Shown piece by piece: positions 15,001 through 27,825 of a stretch of 64,000 nt of DNA. A program made the translations under genes and the position numbers. Source of the stretch: Lateolabrax maculatus (Eukaryota > Chordata > Actinopteri > Acropomatiformes > Lateolabracidae); contig CM062206.1 of assembly GCA_031216445.1 (NCBI GenBank), positions 28,091,001 to 28,155,000 of the forward strand. The letters are read 5' to 3'. The notes under the pieces are model-generated. The model was not told the origin of the DNA. It worked only from the letters and a program-made list of their open reading frames with translations, and searched no databases. The stretch's first letter is position 1. Every line of letters starts with the position of its first letter.

Positions 15001-16775
15001 GAGTGTTTTCATAATAATGTGACCATAATAAACATCAACAGTCATAAAACACCTTATTTCATCAAAAGAAGTTGATAAATAAGCAAAGTAAACATCAACA
15101 GAACTGAATGATGTTATTCAACAGAACTGAGTGTTTTCATAATAATGTGACCATAATAAACATCAACTGTCATAAAACACCTTATTTCATCAAAAGAAGT
15201 TGATAAATAAGCAAACTTGCTCTGAATGATGTTATTCAACAGAACTGAGTGTTTTCATAATAATGTGACCATAATAAACATCAACTGTCATAAAACACCT
15301 TATTTGATCAAAAGAAGTTGATAAATAAGCAAAGTAAACATCAACAGAACTGAATGATGTTATTCAACAGAACTGAGTGTTTTCATAATAATGTGACCAT
15401 AATAAACATCAACAGTCATAAAACACCTTATTTCAACAAAAGAAGTTGATAAACAAGCAAACTTGCTCTGAATGATGTTATTCAACAGAAAGGAGTGTTT
15501 TCATAATAATGTGACCATAATAAACATCAACAGTCATAAAACACCTTATTTCATCAAAAGAAGTTGATAAATAAGCAAACTTGCTCTGAATGATGTTATT
15601 CAACAGAACTGAGTGTTTCCATGCTTCTGTTATGAAAATAAACATCAACAGTCAAAAAACACCTTATTTCATCAAAAGAAGTTGATAAATAAGCAAACTT
15701 GCTCTGAATGATGTTATTCAACAGAAAGAAGTGTTTTCATAATACTGTGACCATAATAAACATCAACAGTCATAAAACACCTTATTTCATCAAAAGAAGT
15801 TGATAAATAAGCAAAGTAAACATCAACAGAACTGAATGATGTTATTCAACAGAACTGAGTGTTTTCATAATAATGTGACCATAATAAACATCAACAGTCA
15901 TAAAACACCTTATTTCATCAAAAGAAGTTGATAAATAAGCAAAGTAAACATCAACAGAACTGAATGATGTTATTCAACAGAACTGAGTGTTTTCATAATA
16001 CTGTGATGAAAATAAACATCAACAGTCATAAAACACCTTATTTCATCAAAAGAAGTTGATAAATAAGCAAACTTGCTCTCAATGATGTTATTCAACAGAA
16101 AGGAGTGTTTTCATAATACTGTGATGAAAATAAACATCAACTGTCAAAAAACACCTTATTTCATCAACAGAAGTTGATAAATAAGCAAACTTGCTCTGAA
16201 TGATGTTATTCAACAGAAAGGAGTGTTTTCATAATAATGTGACCATAATAAACATCAACAGTCATAAAACACCTTATTTCATCAAAAGAAGTTGATAAAT
16301 AAGCAAACTTGCTCTGAATGATGTTATTCAACAGAAAGGAGTGTTTCCATGCTTCTGTTATGAAAATAAACATCAACAGTCAAAAAACACCTTATTTCAT
16401 CAAAAGAAGTTGATAAATAAGCAAAGTAAACATCAACAGAACTGAATGATGTTATTCAACAGAACTGAGTGTTTTCATAATAATGTGACCATAATAAACA
16501 TCAACAGTCATAAAACACCTTATTTCATCAAAAGAAGTTGATAAATAAGCAAACTTGCTCTGAATGATGTTATTCAACAGAAAGGAGTGTTTTCATAATA
16601 CTGTGATGAAAATAAACATCAACTGTCAAAAAACACCTTATTTCATCAAAAGAAGTTGATAAATAAGCAAACTTGCTCTGAATGATGTTATTCAACAGAA
16701 AGGAGTGTTTTCATAATAATGTGACCATAATAAACATCAACAGTCATAAAACACCTTATTTCATCAAAAGAAGTT
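1..16775. repeat. Satellite family A, long tandem array
   Basis: Head-to-tail AT-rich monomers, all in one orientation. Each carries the core GAATGATGTTATTCAACAGA, then AGGAGTG or CTGAGTG, then CATAAAACACCTTATTTCA. The distance between successive cores is mainly 118 bp (join CAAACTTGCTCTGAATG) or 128 bp (join with an extra GTAAACATCAACAGAA), with a rarer 123 bp form. The insert in the longer forms copies a stretch found inside the same monomer (ATAAACATCAACAG), so it probably arose by slippage or internal recombination. About 135-140 monomers fit in the block. Some monomer variants, such as those with ACGAAAGAAGTTGGT, recur at regular long distances and reveal higher-order units. No plausible coding sequence is present. 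A centromeric or pericentromeric position is possible but not shown. Confidence 0.97.
711..14693. repeat. Higher-order units within satellite A
   Basis: A rare monomer variant beginning TTCAACGAAAGAAGTTGG starts at 711, 3146, 5202, 7047, 9101, 10946, 12638 and 14694. The intervals are 2435, 2056, 1845, 2054, 1845, 1692 and 2056 bp. Units of about 2055 and 1845 bp alternate and together form a repeat of about 3,900 bp. The segments 3146-7046 (3901 bp) and 7047-10945 (3899 bp) follow the same order of monomer variants. The two length differences I could place are one-base deletions near 7489 and near 8474. The 2435 bp first unit is a shortened version of the 3901 bp unit that lacks 1466 bp after about 2675. 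Confidence 0.9.
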
Positions 16776-19700
16776 AAAAGATGAAACAAACTTGCTCTGA
16801 ATGCTGTAATTCATCAAGTTTCATGCTTTGCATGTTCGATCAGCAGAAATGAGTGTTTGCATGCTCCTGTGAAGAAAATCTACATCTGCGGTCAAAAAAC
16901 ACCTTATTTCATCAAAAGAAGTTAAAAGGCGAAGACACTTGCTCTGAATGCCGTAATTCATCAAGTTTCATGCTTTGCAGTGTTACAGCAGCAGAAATGA
17001 GTGTTTGCATGCTCCTGTGAAGAAAATCTACATCTGCGGTCAAAAAACACCTTATTTCATCAAAAGAAGTTAAAAGGCGAAGACACTTGCTCTGAATGCC
17101 GTAATTCATCAAGTTTCATGCTTTGCAGTGTTACAGCAGCAGAAATGAGTGTTTGCATGCTCCTGTGAAGAAAATTACATCTGCGGTCAAAAAACACCTT
17201 ATTTCATCAAAAGAAGTTAAAAGGCGAAGACACTTGCTCTGAATGCCGTAATTCATCAAGTTTCATGCTTTGCAGTGTTACAGCAGCAGAAATGAGTGTT
17301 TGCATGCTCCTGTGAAGAAAATCTACATCTGCGGTCAAAAAACACCTTATTTCATCAAAAGAAGTTAAAAGATGAAACAAACTTGCTCTGAATGCTATAA
17401 TTCATCAAGTTTCATGCTTTGCATGTTCGATCAGCAGAAATGAGTGTTTGCATGCTCCTGTGAAGAAAATCTACATCTGCGGTCAAAAAACACCTTATTT
17501 TCTTCAAAAGAAGTTAAAAGGCGAAGACACTTGCTCTGAATGCCGTAATTCATCAAGTTTCATGCTTTGCAGTGTTACAGCAGCAGAAATGAGTGTTTGC
17601 ATGCTCCTGTGAAGAAAATCTACATCTGCGGTCAAAAAACACCTTATTTCATCAAAAGAAGTTAAAAGATGAAACAAACTTGCTCTGAATGCTATAATTC
17701 ATCAAGTTTCATGCTTTGCATGTTCGATCAGCAGAAATGAGTGTTTGCATGCTCCTGTGAAGAAAATCTACATCTGCGGTCAAAAAACACCTTATTTCAT
17801 CAAAAGAAGTTAAAAGGCGAAGACACTTGCTCTGAATGCCGTAATTCATCAAGTTTCATGCTTTGCAGTGTTACAGCAGCAGAAATGAGTGTTTGCATGC
17901 TCCTGTGAAGAAAATCTACATCTGCGGTCAAAAAACACCTTATTTCATCAAAAGAAGTTAAAAGATGAAACAAACTTGCTCTGAATGCTATAATTCATCA
18001 AGTTTCATGCTTTGCATGTTCGATCAGCAGAAATGAGTGTTTGCATGCTCCTGTGAAGAAAATCTACATCTGCGGTCAAAAAACACCTTATTTCATCAAA
18101 AGAAGTTAAAAGGCGAAGACACTTGCTCTGAATGCCGTAATTCATCAAGTTTCATGCTTTGCAGTGTTACAGCAGCAGAAATGAGTGTTTGCATGCTCCT
18201 GTGAAGAAAATTACATCTGCGGTCAAAAAACACCTTATTTCATCAAAAGAAGTTAAAAGGCGAAGACACTTGCTCTGAATGCCGTAATTCATCAAGTTTC
18301 ATGCTTTGCAGTGTTACAGCAGCAGAAATGAGTGTTTGCATGCTCCTGTGAAGAAAATTACATCTGCGGTCAAAAAACACCTTATTTCATCAAAAGAAGT
18401 TAAAAGGCGAAGACACTTGCTCTGAATGCCGTAATTCATCAAGTTTCATGCTTTGCAGTGTTACAGCAGCAGAAATGAGTGTTTGCATGCTCCTGTGAAG
18501 AAAATCTACATCTGCGGTCAAAAAACACCTTATTTCATCAAAAGAAGTTAAAAGGCGAAGACACTTGCTCTGAATGCCGTAATTCATCAAGTTTCATGCT
18601 TTGCAGTGTTACAGCAGCAGAAATGAGTGTTTGCATGCTCCTGTGAAGAAAATCTACATCTGCGGTCAAAAAACACCTTATTTCATCAAAAGAAGTTAAA
18701 AGGCGAAGACACTTGCTCTGAATGCCGTAATTCATCAAGTTTCATGCTTTGCAGTGTTACAGCAGCAGAAATGAGTGTTTGCATGCTCCTGTGAAGAAAA
18801 TCTACATCTGCGGTCAAAAAACACCTTATTTCATCAAAAGAAGTTAAAAGATGAAACAAACTTGCTCTGAATGCTATAATTCATCAAGTTTCATGCTTTG
18901 CATGTTCGATCAGCAGAAATGAGTGTTTGCATGCTCCTGTGAAGAAAATCTACATCTGCGGTCAAAAAACACCTTATTTCATCAAAAGAAGTTAAAAGGC
19001 GAAGACACTTGCTCTGAATGCCGTAATTCATCAAGTTTCATGCTTTGCAGTGTTACAGCAGCAGAAATGAGTGTTTGCATGCTCCTGTGAAGAAAATTAC
19101 ATCTGCGGTCAAAAAACACCTTATTTCATCAAAAGAAGTTAAAAGGCGAAGACACTTGCTCTGAATGCCGTAATTCATCAAGTTTCATGCTTTGCAGTGT
19201 TACAGCAGCAGAAATGAGTGTTTGCATGCTCCTGTGAAGAAAATCTACATCTGCGGTCAAAAAACACCTTATTTCATCAAAAGAAGTTAAAAGATGAAAC
19301 AAACTTGCTCTGAATGCTATAATTCATCAAGTTTCATGCTTTGCATGTTCGATCAGCAGAAATGAGTGTTTGCATGCTCCTGTGAAGAAAATCTACATCT
19401 GCGGTCAAAAAACACCTTATTTCATCAAAAGAAGTTAAAAGGCGAAGACACTTGCTCTGAATGCCGTAATTCATCAAGTTTCATGCTTTGCAGTGTTACA
19501 GCAGCAGAAATGAGTGTTTGCATGCTCCTGTGAAGAAAATTACATCTGCGGTCAAAAAACACCTTATTTCATCAAAAGAAGTTAAAAGGCGAAGACACTT
19601 GCTCTGAATGCCGTAATTCATCAAGTTTCATGCTTTGCAGTGTTACAGCAGCAGAAATGAGTGTTTGCATGCTCCTGTGAAGAAAATCTACATCTGCGGT

Positions 19701-20134
19701 CAAAAAACACCTTATTTCATCAAAAGAAGTTAAAAGGCGAAGACACTTGCTCTGAATGCCGTAATTCATCAAGTTTCATGCTTTGCAGTGTTACAGCAGC
19801 AGAAATGAGTGTTTGCATGCTCCTGTGAAGAAAATCTACATCTGCGGTCAAAAAACACCTTATTTCATCAAAAGAAGTTAAAAGATGAAACAAACTTGCT
19901 CTGAATGCTATAATTCATTAAGTTTCATGCTTTGCATGTTCGATCAGCAGAAATGAGTGTTTGCATGCTCCTGTGAAGAAAATCTACATCTGCGGTCAAA
20001 AAACACCTTATTTCATCAAAAGAAGTTAAAAGGCGAAGACACTTGCTCTGAATGCCGTAATTCATCAAGTTTCATGCTTTGCAGTGTTACAGCAGCAGAA
20101 ATGAGTGTTTGCATGCACCTGTGAAGAAAATCTA
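16776..20134. repeat. Satellite family B, first block
   Basis: Tandem monomers of 148 bp; a one-base deletion in AAAATTACATCTG gives 147 bp. About 22 copies are present. Two subtypes are mixed. One has GGCGAAGACACTTGCTCTG followed by GCAGTGTTACAGCAGCAG. The other has GATGAAACAAACTTGCTCTG followed by GCATGTTCGATCAGCAG. Family B shares AAACACCTTATTTCATCAAA, CTTGCTCTGAATG and the AGAAATGAGTGTTT region with family A. It differs by holding about 30 extra bases (the ATCAAGTTTCATGCTTTGCA region) between the core and that AGAAATGAG part. The join with family A lies just after a segment common to both, ending TTTCATCAAAAGAAGTT at 16775. Confidence 0.96.
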
Positions 20135-22237
20135 CATCAACTGTCATAAAACACCTTATTTCATCAAAAGAAGTTGATAAATAAGCAAAGTAAACATCAA
20201 CAGAACTGAATGATGTTATTCAACAGAACTGAGTGTTTTCATAATAATGTGACCATAATAAACATCAACAGTCATAAAACACCTTATTTCACCAAAAAAA
20301 GTTGATAAACAAGCAAACTTGCTCTGAATGATGTTATTCAACAGAAAGGAGTGTTTTCATAATAATGTGACCATAATAAACATCAACAGTCATAAAACAC
20401 CTTATTTCATCAAAAGAAGTTGATAAATAAGCAAACTTGCTCTGAATGATGTTATTCAACAGAACTGAGTGTTTCCATGCTTCTGTTATGAAAATAAACA
20501 TCAACAGTCAAAAAACACCTTAATTCATCAAAAGAAGTTGATAAATAAGCAAACTTGCTCTGAATGATGTTATTCAACAGAAAGGAGTGTTTTCATAATA
20601 CTGTGACCATAATAAACATCAACAGTCATAAAACACCTTATTTCATCAAAAGAAGTTGATAAATAAGCAAAGTAAACATCAACAGAACTGAATGATGTTA
20701 TTCAACAGAACTGAGTGTTTTCATAATAATGTGACCATAATAAACATCAACTGTCATAAAACACCTTATTTGATCAAAAAAAGTTGATAAATAAGCAAAC
20801 TTGCTCTGAATGATGTTATTCAACAGAAAGGAGTGTTTTCATAATACTGTGACCATAATAAACATCAACAGTCATAAAACACCTTATTTCATCAAAAGAA
20901 GTTGATAAATAAGCAAACATCAACAGAACTGAATGATGTTATTCAACAGAACTGAGTGTTTTCATAATAATGTGACCATAATAAACATCAACAGTCATAA
21001 AACACCTTATTTCATCAAAAGAAGTTGATAAATAAGCAAAGTAAACATCAACAGAACTGAATGATGTTATTCAACAGAACTGAGTGTTTTCATAATAATG
21101 TGACCATAATAAACATCAACTGTCATAAAACACCTTATTTCATCAAAAGAAGTTGATAAATAAGCAAACTTGCTCTGAATGATGTTATTCAACAGAACTG
21201 AGTGTTTTCATAATAATGTGACCATAATAAACATCAACTGTCATAAAACACCTTATTTCATCAAAAGAAGTTGATAAATAAGCAAAGTGAACATCAACAG
21301 AACTGAATGATGTTATTCAACAGAACTGAGTGTTTTCATAATAATGTGACCATAATAAACATCAACAGTCATAAAACACCTTATTTCATCAAAAGAAGTT
21401 GATAAATAAGCAAAGTAAACATCAACAGAACTGAATGATGTTATTCAACAGAACTGAGTGTTTTCATAATAATGTGACCATAATAAACATCAACAGTCAT
21501 AAAACACCTTATTTCATCAAAAGAAGTTGATAAATAAGCAAACTTGCTCTGAATGATGTTATTCAACAGAAAGGAGTGTTTTCATAATACTGTGATGAAA
21601 ATAAACATCAACTGTCAAAAAACACCTTATTTCATCAAAAGAAGTTGATAAATAAGCAAACTTGCTCTGAATGATGTTATTCAACAGAAAGGAGTGTTTT
21701 CATAATAATGTGACCATAATAAACATCAACAGTCATAAAACACCTTATTTCATCAAAAGAAGTTGATAAATAAGCAAACTTGCTCTGAATGATGTTATTC
21801 AACAGAAAGGAGTGTTTTTCATAATAATGTGACCATAATAAACATCAACAGTCATAAAACACCTTATTTCAACAAAAGAAGTTGACAAATATGCAAACTT
21901 GCTCTGAATGATGTTATTGAACAGATCTGATTGTTTCCATTCTTTTGTTATGAAAATAAACATCAACAGTCATGAAACACCTTATTTCATCAAAAGAAGT
22001 TGATAAATAAGCAAACTTGCTCTGAATGATATTATTCAACAGAAAGGAGTGTTTTCATAATAATGTGACCATAATAAACATCAACAGTCATAAAACACCT
22101 TATTTCATCAAAAGAAGTTGATAAATAAGCAAACTTGCTCTGAATGATGTTATTCAACAGAAAGGAGTGTTTTCATAATAATGTGACCATAATAAACATC
22201 AACAGTCATAAAACACCTTATTTCATCAAAAGAAGTT
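20135..22237. repeat. Satellite family A, island inside family B
   Basis: About 17 family A monomers with the same 118 and 128 bp spacing as the main array, flanked on both sides by family B. The left join runs from B-type GAAGAAAATCTACATC into A-type AACTGTCATAAAACACC. The right join lies after the shared TTTCATCAAAAGAAGTT. Monomers near 21,880-21,980 are more diverged than the rest, for example GAACAGATCTGATTG and TTCTTTTGTTATG. Confidence 0.95.
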
Positions 22238-25200
22238 AAAAGATGAAACAAACTTGCTCTGAATGCCTGTAATTCATCAAGTTTCATGCTTTGCATGTTC
22301 GATCAGCAGAAATGAGTGTTTGCATGCTCTCGTGAAGAAAATCTACATCTGCGGTCAAAAAACACCTTATTTCATCAAAAGAAGTTAAAAGGCAAAGACA
22401 CTTGCTCTGAATGCCGTAATTCATCAAGTTTCATGCTTTGCAGTGTTACAGCAGCAGAAATGAGTGTTTGCATGCTCCTGTGAAGAAAATCTACATCTGC
22501 GGTCAAAAAACACCTTATTTCATCAAAAGAAGTTAAAAGGCGAAGACACTTGCTCTGAATGCCGTAATTCATCAAGTTTCATGCTTTGCAGTGTTACAGC
22601 AGCAGAAATGAGTGTTTGCATGCTCCTGTGAAGAAAATCTACATCTGCGGTCAAAAAACACCTTATTTCATCAAAAGAAGTTAAAAGGCGAAGACACTTG
22701 CTCTGAATGCCGTAATTCATCAAGTTTCATGCTTTGCAGTGTTACAGCAGCAGAAATGAGTGTTTGCATGCTCCTGTGAAGAAAATTACATCTGCGGTCA
22801 AAAAACACCTTATTTCATCAAAAGAACTTAAAAGGCGAAGACACTTGCTCTGAATGCCGTAATTCATCAAGTTTCATGCTTTGCAGTGTTACAGCAGCAG
22901 AAATGAGGGTTTGCATGCTCCTGTGAAGAAAATCTACATCTGCGGTCAAAAAACACCTTATTTCATCAAAAGAAGTTAAAAGATGAAACAAACTTGCTCT
23001 GAATACTGTAATTCATCAAGTTTCATGCTTTGCATGTTCGATCAGCAGAAATGAGTGTTTGCATGCTCCTGTGAAGAAAATCTACATCTGCCATCAAAAA
23101 ACACCTTATTTCATCAAAAGAAGTTAAAAGGCGAAGACACTTGCTCTGAATGCCGTAATTCATCAAGTTTCATGCTTTGCAGTGTTACAGCAGCAGAAAT
23201 GAGTGTTTGCATGCTCCTGTGAAGAAAATCTACATCTGCGGTCAAAAAACACCTTATTTCATCAAAAGAAGTTAAAAGGCGAAGACACTTGCTCTGAATG
23301 CCGTAATTCATCAAGTTTCATGCTTTGCAGTGTTACAGCAGCAGAAATGAGTGTTTGCATGCTCCTGTGAAGAAAATCTACATCTGCGGTCAAAAAACAC
23401 CTTATTTCATCAAAAGAAGTTAAAAGGCGAAGACACTTGCTCTGAATGCCGTAATTCATCAAGTTTCATGCTTTGCAGTGTTACAGCAGCAGAAATGAGT
23501 GTTTGCATGCTCCTGTGAAGAAAATTACATCTGCGGTCAAAAAACACCTTATTTCATCAAAAGAAGTTAAAAGGCGAAGACACTTGCTCTGAATGCCGTA
23601 ATTCATCAAGTTTCATGCTTTGCAGTGTTACAGCAGCAGAAATGAGTGTTTGCATGCTCCTGTGAAGAAAATTACATCTGCGGTCAAAAAACACCTTATT
23701 TCATCAAAAGAAGTTAAAAGGCGAAGACACTTGCTCTGAATGCCGTAATTCATCAAGTTTCATGCTTTGCAGTGTTACAGCAGCAGAAATGAGTGTTTGC
23801 ATGCTCCTGTGAAGAAAATCTACATCTGCGGTCAAAAAACACCTTATTTCATCAAAAGAAGTTAAAAGATGAAACAAACTTGCTCTGAATGCTATAATTC
23901 ATCAAGTTTCATGCTTTGCATGTTCGATCAGCAGAAATGAGTGTTTGCATGCTCCTGTGAAGAAAATCTACATCTGCGGTCAAAAAACACCTTATTTCAT
24001 CAAAAGAAGTTAAAAGGCGAAGACACTTGCTCTGAATGCCGTAATTCATCAAGTTTCATGCTTTGCAGTGTTACAGCAGCAGAAATGAGTGTTTGCATGC
24101 TCCTGTGAAGAAAATTACATCTGCGGTCAAAAAACACCTTATTTCATCAAAAGAAGTTAAAAGGCGAAGACACTTGCTCTGAATGCCGTAATTCATCAAG
24201 TTTCATGCTTTGCAGTGTTACAGCAGCAGAAATGAGTGTTTGCATGCTCCTGTGAAGAAAATTACATCTGCGGTCAAAAAACACCTTATTTCATCAAAAG
24301 AAGTTAAAAGGCGAAGACACTTGCTCTGAATGCCGTAATTCATCAAGTTTCATGCTTTGCAGTGTTACAGCAGCAGAAATGAGTGTTTGCATGCTCCTGT
24401 AAAGAAAATTACATCTGCGGTCAAAAAACACCTTATTTCATCAAAAGAAGTTAAAAGGCGAAGACACTTGCTCTGAATGCCGTAATTCATCAAGTTTCAT
24501 GCTTTGCAGTGTTACAGCAGCAGAAATGAGTGTTTGCATGCTCCTGTGAAGAAAATTACATCTGCGGTCAAAAAACACCTTATTTCATCAAAAGAAGTTA
24601 AAAGGCGAAGACACTTGCTCTGAATGCCGTAATTCATCAAGTTTCATGCTTTGCAGTGTTACAGCAGCAGAAATGAGTGTTTGCATGCTCCTGTGAAGAA
24701 AATCTACATCTGCGGTCAAAAAACACCTTATTTCATCAAAAGAAGTTAAAAGGCGAAGACACTTGCTCTGAATGCCGTAATTCATCAAGTTTCATGCTTT
24801 GCAGTGTTACAGCAGCAGAAATGAGTGTTTGCATGCTCCTGTGAAGAAAATTACATCTGCGGTCAAAAAACACCTTATTTCATCAAAAGAAGTTAAAAGG
24901 CGAAGACACTTGCTCTGAATGCCGTAATTCATCAAGTTTCATGCTTTGCAGTGTTACAGCAGCAGAAATGAGTGTTTGCATGCTCCTGTGAAGAAAATTA
25001 CATCTGCGGTCAAAAAACACCTTATTTCATCAAAAGAAGTTAAAAGGCGAAGACACTTGCTCTGAATGCCGTAATTCATCAAGTTTCATGCTTTGCAGTG
25101 TTACAGCAGCAGAAATGAGTGTTTGCATGCTCCTGTGAAGAAAATCTACATCTGCGGTCAAAAAACACCTTATTTCATCAAAAGAAGTTAAAAGATGAAA

Positions 25201-27825
25201 CAAACTTGCTCTGAATGCTATAATTCATCAAGTTTCATGCTTTGCATGTTCGATCAGCAGAAATGAGTGTTTGCATGCTCCTGTGAAGAAAATCTACATC
25301 TGCGGTCAAAAAACACCTTATTTCATCAAAAGAAGTTAAAAGGCGAAGACACTTGCTCTGAATGCCGTAATTCATCAAGTTTCATGCTTTGCAGTGTTAC
25401 AGCAGCAGAAATGAGTGTTTGCATGCTCCTGTGAAGAAAATCTACATCTGCGGTCAAAAAACACCTTATTTCATCAAAAGAAGTTAAAAGGCGAAGACAC
25501 TTGCTCTGAATGCCGTAATTCATCAAGTTTCATGCTTTGCAGTGTTACAGCAGCAGAAATGAGTGTTTGCATGCTCCTGTGAAGAAAATCTACATCTGCG
25601 GTCAAAAAACACCTTATTTCATCAAAAGAACTTAAAAGGCGAAGACACTTGCTCTGAATGCCGTAATTCATCAAGTTTCATGCTTTGCAGTGTTACAGCA
25701 GCAGAAATGAGGGTTTGCATGCTCCTGTGAAGAAAATCTACATCTGCGGTCAAAAAACACCTTATTTCATCAAAAGAAGTTAAAAGATGAAACAAACTTG
25801 CTCTGAATACTGTAATTCATCAAGTTTCATGCTTTGCATGTTCGATCAGCAGAAATGAGTGTTTGCATGCTCCTGTGAAGAAAATCTACATCTGCCATCA
25901 AAAAACACCTTATTTCATCAAAAGAAGTTAAAAGGCGAAGACACTTGCTCTGAATGCCGTAATTCATCAAGTTTCATGCTTTGCAGTGTTACAGCAGCAG
26001 AAATGAGTGTTTGCATGCTCCTGTGAAGAAAATCTACATCTGCGGTCAAAAAACACCTTATTTCATCAAAAGAAGTTAAAAGGCGAAGACACTTGCTCTG
26101 AATGCCGTAATTCATCAAGTTTCATGCTTTGCAGTGTTACAGCAGCAGAAATGAGTGTTTGCATGCTCCTGTGAAGAAAATCTACATCTGCGGTCAAAAA
26201 ACACCTTATTTCATCAAAAGAAGTTAAAAGGCGAAGACACTTGCTCTGAATGCCGTAATTCATCAAGTTTCATGCTTTGCAGTGTTACAGCAGCAGAAAT
26301 GAGTGTTTGCATGCTCCTGTGAAGAAAATCTACATCTGCGGTCAAAAAACACCTTATTTCATCAAAAGAAGTTAAAAGGCGAAGACACTTGCTCTGAATG
26401 CCGTAATTCATCAAGTTTCATGCTTTGCAGTGTTACAGCAGCAGAAATGAGTGTTTGCATGCTCCTGTGAAGAAAATCTACATCTGCGGTCAAAAAACAC
26501 CTTATTTCATCAAAAGAAGTTAAAAGATGAAACAAACTTGCTCTGAATGCTGTAATTCATCAAGTTTCATGCTTTGCATGTTCGATCAGCAGAAATGAGT
26601 GTTTGCATGCTCCTGTGAAGAAAATCTACATCTGCGGTCAAAAAACACCTTATTTCATCAAAAGAAGTTAAAAGATGAAACAAACTTGCTCTGAATGCTG
26701 TAATTCATCAAGTTTCATGCTTTGCATGTTCGATCAGCAGAAATGAGTGTTTGCATGCTCCTGTGAAGAAAATCTACATCTGCGGTCAAAAAACACCTTA
26801 TTTCATCAAAAGAAGTTAAAAGATGAAACAAACTTGCTCTGAATGCTGTAATTCATCAAGTTTCATGCTTTGCATGTTCGATCAGCAGAAATGAGTGTTT
26901 GCATGCTCCTGTGAAGAAAATCTACATCTGCGGTCAAAAAACAACTTATTTCATCAAAAGAAGTTAAAAGGCGAAGACACTTGCTCTGAATGCCGTAATT
27001 CATCAAGTTTCATGTTTTGCAGTGTTACAGCAGCAGAAATGAGTGTTTGCATGCTCCTGTGAAGAAAATCTACATCTGCGGTCAAAAAACACCTTATTTC
27101 ATCAAAAGAAGTTAAAAGGCGAAGACACTTGCTCTGAATGCCGTAATTCATCAAGTTTCATGCTTTGCAGTGTTACAGCAGCAGAAATGAGTGTTTGCAT
27201 GCTCCTGTGAAGAAAATCTACATCTGCGGTCAAAAAACACCTTATTTCATCAAAAGAAGTTAAAAGGCGAAGACACTTGCTCTGAATGCCGTAATTCATC
27301 AAGTTTCATGCTTTGCAGTGTTACAGCAGCAGAAATGAGTGTTTGCATGCTCTTTTGAAGAAAATCTACATCTGCGGTCAAAAAACACCTTATTTCATCA
27401 AAAGAAGTTAAAAGGCGAAGACACTTGCTCTGAATGCCGTAATTCATCAAGTTTCATGCTTTGCAGTGTTACAGCAGCAGAAATGAGTGTTTGCATGCTC
27501 CTGTGAAGAAAATCTACATCTGCGGTCAAAAAACACCTTATTTCATCAAAAGAAGTTAAAAGGCGAAGACACTTGCTCTGAATGCCGTAATTCATCAAGT
27601 TTCATGCTTTGCAGTGTTACAGCAGCAGAAATGAGTGTTTGCATGCTCCTGTGAAGAAAATCTACATCTGCGGTCAAAAAACACCTTATTTCATCAAAAG
27701 AAGTTAAAAGATGAAACAAACTTGCTCTGAATGCTGTAATTCATCAAGTTTCATGCTTTGCATGTTCCATCAGCAGAAATTAGTGCTTTCATGCTCCTGT
27801 GAAGAAAATCTACATCTGTCATCAC
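22238..27825. repeat. Satellite family B, second block
   Basis: About 38 tandem monomers of 147-148 bp of the same two subtypes as the first B block. A pair of unusual monomers (AAAGAACTTA with GAGGGTTTGCATG, then GAATACTGTA with TCTGCCATC) occurs at about 22,821 and again at about 25,625. This gives a larger repeat length of 2804 bp, or 19 monomers. The last monomers become more diverged (GTTCCATCAGC, TTAGTGCTTTC). The array ends at 27,825 directly against the 3' side of the transposase-like pseudogene. Confidence 0.96.

Noticed and set aside
16912..27598. A 66-codon minus-strand frame (beginning MMNYGIQSKCLRLL) repeated about 18 times.
   Set aside because: It spans more than one 148 bp satellite monomer, overlaps its own neighbours and changes frame from copy to copy because 148 is not a multiple of 3. 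It is a by-product of the repeat, not a gene family.
1..27825. Regular repeats that might suggest a CRISPR array.
   Set aside because: Whole monomers of 118-148 bp are repeated with no unique spacers, and the surroundings are vertebrate mobile elements.
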